DNA of 9,379 nt, taken from contig CAYVCY010000089.1 of NCBI GenBank assembly GCA_964450265.1, positions 1-9,379 of the forward strand, given 5' to 3'. Position 1 is the stretch's first letter. The number at the start of each line of letters is the position of its first letter. Under the pieces are notes generated by a model. The model saw nothing but the letters and a program-made list of their open reading frames with translations, was not told the origin of the DNA and did not search any database. This DNA comes from JAEZJZ01 sp964450265. GTDB taxonomy: Bacteria; Bacillota; UBA994; UBA5500. Positions 6,211-9,379 of the stretch are shown here, piece after piece. The translations under genes and the position numbers were made by a program.

Positions 6211-6807
6211 GTGCTGGCTTGTGTATTGGCAGTCTTCATAGGAGTGTATACCGCGCAAACCTTCCTGAACAGCTTGTATGTCCATGGCGGCGCGGGAATT
6301 GCTCCCTGGTCGGACATGCAATCCGCCTATTGTCACCTGACCTTAAAAGGCAGGCAGTCTTTCTGGACAAGATTCGTCACCGTCCGGGATGTGGAGTATC
6401 ACGACGACTACTATACCCTGGTGGAGGCATGGGTTCCAGACCGTTACACCGGTATCGGCACGGTGGACTCAGCGACAGGGGAAGCCAGCCTTAAGAAGCA
6501 AGGAGTGATCCTGTTATCGCTGGGTGAGGGCAAGATGCGAAACTACGCCAGTCTGGAAGGATCCCAGTTGGACATATTGCTCAAGGTGAAACGGCATCAG
6601 GATTACTGGGGCGAGGTGGGAGAGGTCACCACCACCAACCCCTTCAGCCGCATCGGGGTCAGGTTCCTGTGGATGAACCGTGATATGTTCTATCAAAAGC
6701 GACTGCCGAAAGGTGTACTGAGGAAGGGACTACGCGCTGGTTGTCAGCCGTTGAACGCTATAGAAGGTGGGCTTCGCCAATGCAAACACTTACTCTCACA
6801 CAGGTAG
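6211..6807 (+). CDS. Unrecognised membrane-anchored protein, start uncertain
   Basis: I do not recognise this protein. The long open frame gives about 198 residues from the in-frame GTG at 6211. A hydrophobic N-terminal segment (A-C-V-L-A-V-F-I-G-V-Y onward, about 20 residues) looks like a signal anchor. It is followed by about 175 polar residues rich in Tyr, Trp, Asp and Gly, probably outside the membrane. The frame can be read back to a GTG at 6142, but that part is the protease's last helix in another frame and has no ribosome binding site. The only good ribosome binding site leads to TTG 6191 in the -1-related frame, whose peptide would make a natural N-terminus for this protein, so a one-base lesion or sequencing error is plausible. 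The stop overlaps the next gene's start by 28 bases. The gene lies between a CPBP protease and an AlkZ-like gene, apparently in one operon. Confidence 0.6.
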   Translation: MLACVLAVFIGVYTAQTFLNSLYVHGGAGIAPWSDMQSAYCHLTLKGRQSFWTRFVTVRDVEYHDDYYTLVEAWVPDRYTGIGTVDSATGEASLKKQGVILLSLGEGKMRNYASLEGSQLDILLKVKRHQDYWGEVGEVTTTNPFSRIGVRFLWMNRDMFYQKRLPKGVLRKGLRAGCQPLNAIEGGLRQCKHLLSHR

Positions 6808-7781
6808 CCTGGTGGAACTTGCGCCAACTGGGTTTAGTACAGCCGTGTAGCAGTGCAGAGGAGACTATACGCTCGCTGGTGGCTGTGCAAGCACAGGAGT
6901 ACGCGGCAGCCAAGCAGGCAGTGACTGTGCGCACCGGCGGCAAAGAAATGCCGGACAGCCTGGTGCAGCCCGGCGGACCGTTGGTGCGGATGTGGACGGT
7001 ACGCGGCACCATGCATCTGGTGTTAGCTGCGGAAGCACCGGACCATCAGGCCGCGACGGAGGCAGAGTGGTCACAGCGTTGGGGGCGTTATCTGGAGCGC
7101 CGCCTGCCCATACCCTTGGAGCGGGTGCGGCAGCAAATCTACCCGCGCATCCGGGATGTATTGGGTAAGCAGCCACTGACGCATGTGGAGATTAATGTAC
7201 GAGCCGATCTAGAAAAACCATATGATAGCTTGCTTCCCCACCTGCTGAAAGACTTATGCTATTTGGGTGGCTGTGTGCGCGGACCACAGCAGGGCAACCG
7301 AGCAGTCTATTTCGCGTCATGGCACCAGCCGCTGCCTCAGGACTCTGCCTGGCCAGCCAAGAGGCGACTGATCAGTCGGTTCATCGCTCGCTACGGTCCG
7401 GTGACGCTGGCTGACATGGTCTACTGGTCGGGTTTTCGTGTGCCTGTGGTGCGGCAGCTACTAAAGGAGATCTGGCCGCAGTTGGCCACTGTGCGCATAG
7501 AAGAACAGCCTGATGAAGCATACCTGTTGGCTGAGCAATTGCCTGAGTTGCTGGATTCCCCCGGCCCAGGGCAAGACGTACAGCACTATTTGCCTGCCTT
7601 TGACGTGCTGCTCCTGGCTTACAGGGATAAGCGCCGCTTCCTCAGCGACACTCATGTGTCCAGCGTGTTCGGATCCGCAGCCCGTGTCTACCCCATCTTG
7701 CTGCACAACACGCGGGTGATCGGTACCTGGCGGGGCAATCCACCGCAGGTGACCTTGTTTGGGAACGACAGACTGGACTGA
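6780..7781 (+). CDS. AlkZ-like winged-helix (HTH_42) DNA glycosylase family protein
   Basis: A 333-residue protein of the HTH_42 / AlkZ superfamily of winged-helix DNA glycosylases. The N-terminus L-T-L-T-Q-V-A-W-W-N-L and the L-V-A-V-Q-A-Q-E motif fit the family. Gln37 and Gln39 form the Q-x-Q signature of AlkZ-type interstrand-crosslink glycosylases, as opposed to Q-x-D in the YcaQ/AlkX branch. A later winged-helix motif (R-Y-G-P-V-T-L-A-D, then W-S-G) and the L-P-A-F-D-x-L-L-L-A-Y-R-D-K block are also typical. The protein stops soon after V-I-G-T-W-R and V-T-L-F. Most relatives continue some 30 residues, so the C-terminus looks short. I chose ATG 6780 (AAGGTGG about 9 bases upstream) over TTG 6741 because the family motif starts here. 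A terminator-like hairpin begins 2 bases after the stop. Role: probable repair of alkylated or crosslinked DNA, inferred. Confidence 0.85.
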   Translation: MQTLTLTQVAWWNLRQLGLVQPCSSAEETIRSLVAVQAQEYAAAKQAVTVRTGGKEMPDSLVQPGGPLVRMWTVRGTMHLVLAAEAPDHQAATEAEWSQRWGRYLERRLPIPLERVRQQIYPRIRDVLGKQPLTHVEINVRADLEKPYDSLLPHLLKDLCYLGGCVRGPQQGNRAVYFASWHQPLPQDSAWPAKRRLISRFIARYGPVTLADMVYWSGFRVPVVRQLLKEIWPQLATVRIEEQPDEAYLLAEQLPELLDSPGPGQDVQHYLPAFDVLLLAYRDKRRFLSDTHVSSVFGSAARVYPILLHNTRVIGTWRGNPPQVTLFGNDRLD

Positions 7782-7782
7782 G

Positions 7783-7825
7783 CGGGAGGGAGTGCCGAAA
7801 CCTCTAGTGGAGGCGTGCCCTCCCG
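7783..7825 (+). terminator. Large hairpin closing the protease-AlkZ operon
   Basis: CGGGAGGG (7783-7790) pairs perfectly with CCCTCCCG (7818-7825), and a nested stem CCTC-TAGTG-GAGG (7801-7813) sits at the apex. It begins 2 bases after the AlkZ-like stop. The downstream sequence (TCTACTCTTG) is only mildly T-rich, so termination is likely but not classical. Confidence 0.6.
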
Positions 7826-7943
7826 TCTACTCTTGATGCTTCTGCGAGTTACTTTCCCCTAATCTTCCCTGGGACTAGAACCAGAATTTCCAGACCTTGT
7901 GTTCAACGGAAACAAGAGGAATGGCCTCGCCGCGGAGAGCGAA

Positions 7944-7966
7944 ACAAAAAGAACCGTCCCTTTTGT
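7944..7966 (-). terminator. Palindrome with T-rich arm: terminator of the flavoprotein gene, possibly a dispersed repeat
   Basis: Read on the minus strand, the 23-base element begins ACAAAAGGGA and ends in a TTTTTGT arm. As RNA the arms form about 10 pairs, including two G-U pairs, around a CGG loop. It starts 4 bases after the flavoprotein TAG, and its distal arm contains five consecutive T with more T following, which suits an intrinsic terminator. I recall very similar GGGACGGTTCTTTTTGT-type sequences as multi-copy intergenic elements in Clostridia, so it may also be one copy of a REP- or MITE-like repeat. Between the two terminator-like elements (7826-7943) I see nothing coding. Confidence 0.6.
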
Positions 7967-7970
7967 ATCG

Positions 7971-9368
7971 CTACAGTCGCCCGGCGATCACGCGGGCTAC
8001 GTGCACGCCGCTGGCGCTGGCCTGGGAGAGGCCGCGGGTAACCCCGGCCCCGTCGCCGATGGCAAACAGGTTAGGCAATGCAGTTTCCAGCTCGTTGGAC
8101 AGCTCCAAGCGCGAGCTATAGAACTTCACCTCCACTCCGTAAAGCAAGGTATCGTGGTTGGCTGTACCAGGTGCGATCTTATCCAGCACCTCGATCATTT
8201 CGATGATATTGTCCAAATGCCGTTTAGGCAGCACCAGGCTGAGGTCACCGGGGGTAGCCTGCAGTGTTGGCCGCACAAAACTCTGTGCCAAACGATGTTC
8301 GTTGGTGCGGCGACCCTTGATCAAATCACCGTAGCGCTGCACCAATGCTCCACCGCCCAACAGGTTTGAGAAAGACGCGATACGTTTTCCGTACTGATGG
8401 GGTTCGTTGAAGGGATGAGTAAAACGGTTGCTGACCAAGAGCGCAAAGTTGGTGTTCTCGCTGTGCAGCGCCTCATCCCGATAGGAATGTCCGTTGACGG
8501 TGATGATGCCATCGTTGTTCTCGGCCACCACATAACCTTTCGGATTCATGCAGAAGGTGCGCACCAAGTCTCCGTACTGCTTGGTACGATAGACCAACTT
8601 AGCCTCGTAGACCTCGTCTGTGATCTCCTGGAACACCTCTGCCGGCAGTTCCACCCGCACCCCCACATCCACCTGGTTGTTGAACAGGCGCAGTCCCAGC
8701 TGGCGGCACTGTTTCGCGAACCACTCGGAGCCGGCTCGGCCAGGGGCCGCGATCAGGTACGTAGCTTCTACTTGGGTTGTGCCGCAATCGCCGTCGCCCT
8801 CGCTACCCAATTCCAGACGATACCCTTGGTCCAATGGATGAATGCTCTGCACCCGACAATCGAAGACCATGGTGATCTGCTGGCGCAGCTGTTCATAGAG
8901 GGCCTTCATGATCTGCAGATTGTTTTCGGTCCCCAAGTGCCGCACCTTGGCCTGCAAGAGGTGCAGATCATAGGCTAGGGCCACACGGCTGAGGGAGGTA
9001 CTGTGGGAGCTATAGACCTCGCTGGGCGCCCCTAGTTGCAGGTTGATCTGATCTACGTAGTCGATCAGCTCCATCACCTGAGCGTCGGACATATAATCGT
9101 TTAACCAGCCACCAAATTGGCTGGTTAGGTTATACTTGCCGTCGGAAAAGGCACCGGCCCCACCAAATCCACGCATGATCGCGCAAGGATTACAGCCGAT
9201 GCAGCTTTGCACCTTGTGTTCGGCGATGGGGCATTTGCGACGGTAAATATCGTGACCCGCCTCCACCATGACTATCTCCAAGTCTGGAGCTATTCGTAGC
9301 AATTCGTAGGCCGCATAGATGGCCGCTGGACCAGCGCCAATCAAGGCAATGTCATACTTCGTCCTCAA
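7971..9368 (-). CDS. COG2509-like FAD-dependent dehydrogenase
   Basis: A 465-residue flavoprotein. The N-terminal Rossmann motif I-G-A-G-P-A-A (residues 10-16) with Glu36 at the end of the second strand binds the ADP part of FAD, and the C-terminal F-A-I-G-D-G-A-G (Asp439) closes the flavin site. Between them are a four-cysteine cluster (Cys46, Cys56, Cys59, Cys62, as C-P followed by C-I-G-C-N-P-C) and G-F-G-G-A-G-A-F-S-D-G-K (67-78), features I associate with the uncharacterised COG2509 'FAD-dependent dehydrogenase' family. The cysteines may bind a metal or an Fe-S centre or be redox active; this is inference. The start is a TTG at 9368-9366 with GGGGAA just before it at the window edge, giving the expected M-R-T-K-Y-D-I-A-L-I start, so the gene is probably complete, although an upstream start outside the window cannot be excluded. 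It converges on the AlkZ-like operon. Substrate unknown. Confidence 0.85.
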   Translation of the reverse strand: MRTKYDIALIGAGPAAIYAAYELLRIAPDLEIVMVEAGHDIYRRKCPIAEHKVQSCIGCNPCAIMRGFGGAGAFSDGKYNLTSQFGGWLNDYMSDAQVMELIDYVDQINLQLGAPSEVYSSHSTSLSRVALAYDLHLLQAKVRHLGTENNLQIMKALYEQLRQQITMVFDCRVQSIHPLDQGYRLELGSEGDGDCGTTQVEATYLIAAPGRAGSEWFAKQCRQLGLRLFNNQVDVGVRVELPAEVFQEITDEVYEAKLVYRTKQYGDLVRTFCMNPKGYVVAENNDGIITVNGHSYRDEALHSENTNFALLVSNRFTHPFNEPHQYGKRIASFSNLLGGGALVQRYGDLIKGRRTNEHRLAQSFVRPTLQATPGDLSLVLPKRHLDNIIEMIEVLDKIAPGTANHDTLLYGVEVKFYSSRLELSNELETALPNLFAIGDGAGVTRGLSQASASGVHVARVIAGRL

Positions 9369-9379
9369 CGCAGTTCCCC

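Noticed and set aside
6741..6779. TTG 6741 as start of the AlkZ-like protein
   Set aside because: The extra 13 residues are outside the family's usual start, and ATG 6780 is preceded by AAGGTGG.
7779..7781. TGA of the AlkZ-like gene as a selenocysteine codon, given the selenium-type cluster nearby
   Set aside because: The in-frame sequence beyond it runs into the terminator hairpin and does not continue the family's C-terminal tail, and the family has no Cys/Sec at this position.
7897..8369. Plus-strand open frames across the 3' end of the flavoprotein gene
   Set aside because: They run antisense over the conserved G-D-G-A-G end of the flavoprotein and include the terminator palindrome. No coding signature.
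8397..8978. 193-codon plus-strand open frame inside the flavoprotein gene
   Set aside because: Long antisense frames are expected in GC-rich coding DNA, and the opposite strand encodes a clear FAD enzyme.
1..9379. CRISPR array, tRNA, rRNA, prophage or insertion sequence
   Set aside because: No regularly spaced direct repeats, no cloverleaf or rRNA signature, no transposase or integrase gene, and no target-site duplications seen.

Overview
The window reads as a gene-dense bacterial chromosome with moderately high GC and frequent GTG/TTG starts. Purine-rich Shine-Dalgarno sequences precede most genes. The gene families point to the Bacillota (Clostridia-like or a deep relative): a YhaO/YhaN-type nuclease-ATPase pair, a TusA-like / DUF3343 / class V aminotransferase cluster, and a COG2509-type flavoprotein. 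This assignment is inferred from gene content only. I see no rRNA, tRNA, CRISPR array, insertion sequence or prophage gene.

Region 1 (1-1609, plus strand) is a sulfur or selenium trafficking module: the nearly complete end of a TusA-like carrier, a small DUF3343 protein with a Cys-Gly-Ile-Cys motif, and a class V PLP-dependent cysteine desulfurase. The three genes are nearly contiguous. The desulfurase would mobilise S (or Se) and the two small Cys proteins would plausibly carry it.

Region 2 (1660-5173, minus strand) is a two-gene DNA-repair operon. An Mre11/SbcD/YhaO-like phosphoesterase with all metal ligands visible is followed, one base after its stop, by a Rad50/SbcC/YhaN-like ABC ATPase. 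In place of a zinc hook, the ATPase has a two-helix hydrophobic hairpin in the middle of its coiled coil, suggesting a membrane-tethered repair or nucleoid complex.

Region 3 (5174-5423) is a 250-base divergent intergenic region rich in short inverted repeats, including a structured leader before the next operon.

Region 4 (5424-7825, plus strand) is a three-gene run: a CPBP-family intramembrane protease, an unrecognised membrane-anchored protein whose start is disturbed (a strong ribosome binding site leads into the wrong frame), and an AlkZ/HTH_42-type DNA glycosylase-like protein with the QxQ motif but a short C-terminus. A large hairpin closes the run.

Region 5 (7826-9379) has a palindrome with a T-rich arm, likely a terminator and perhaps a dispersed repeat. 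After it comes, on the minus strand, a COG2509-like FAD-dependent dehydrogenase with a conserved four-cysteine cluster, starting with TTG near the window edge.

No complete new system is proven. The best candidates for something undescribed are the protease / anchored protein / glycosylase unit and the membrane hairpin in the Rad50-like ATPase.
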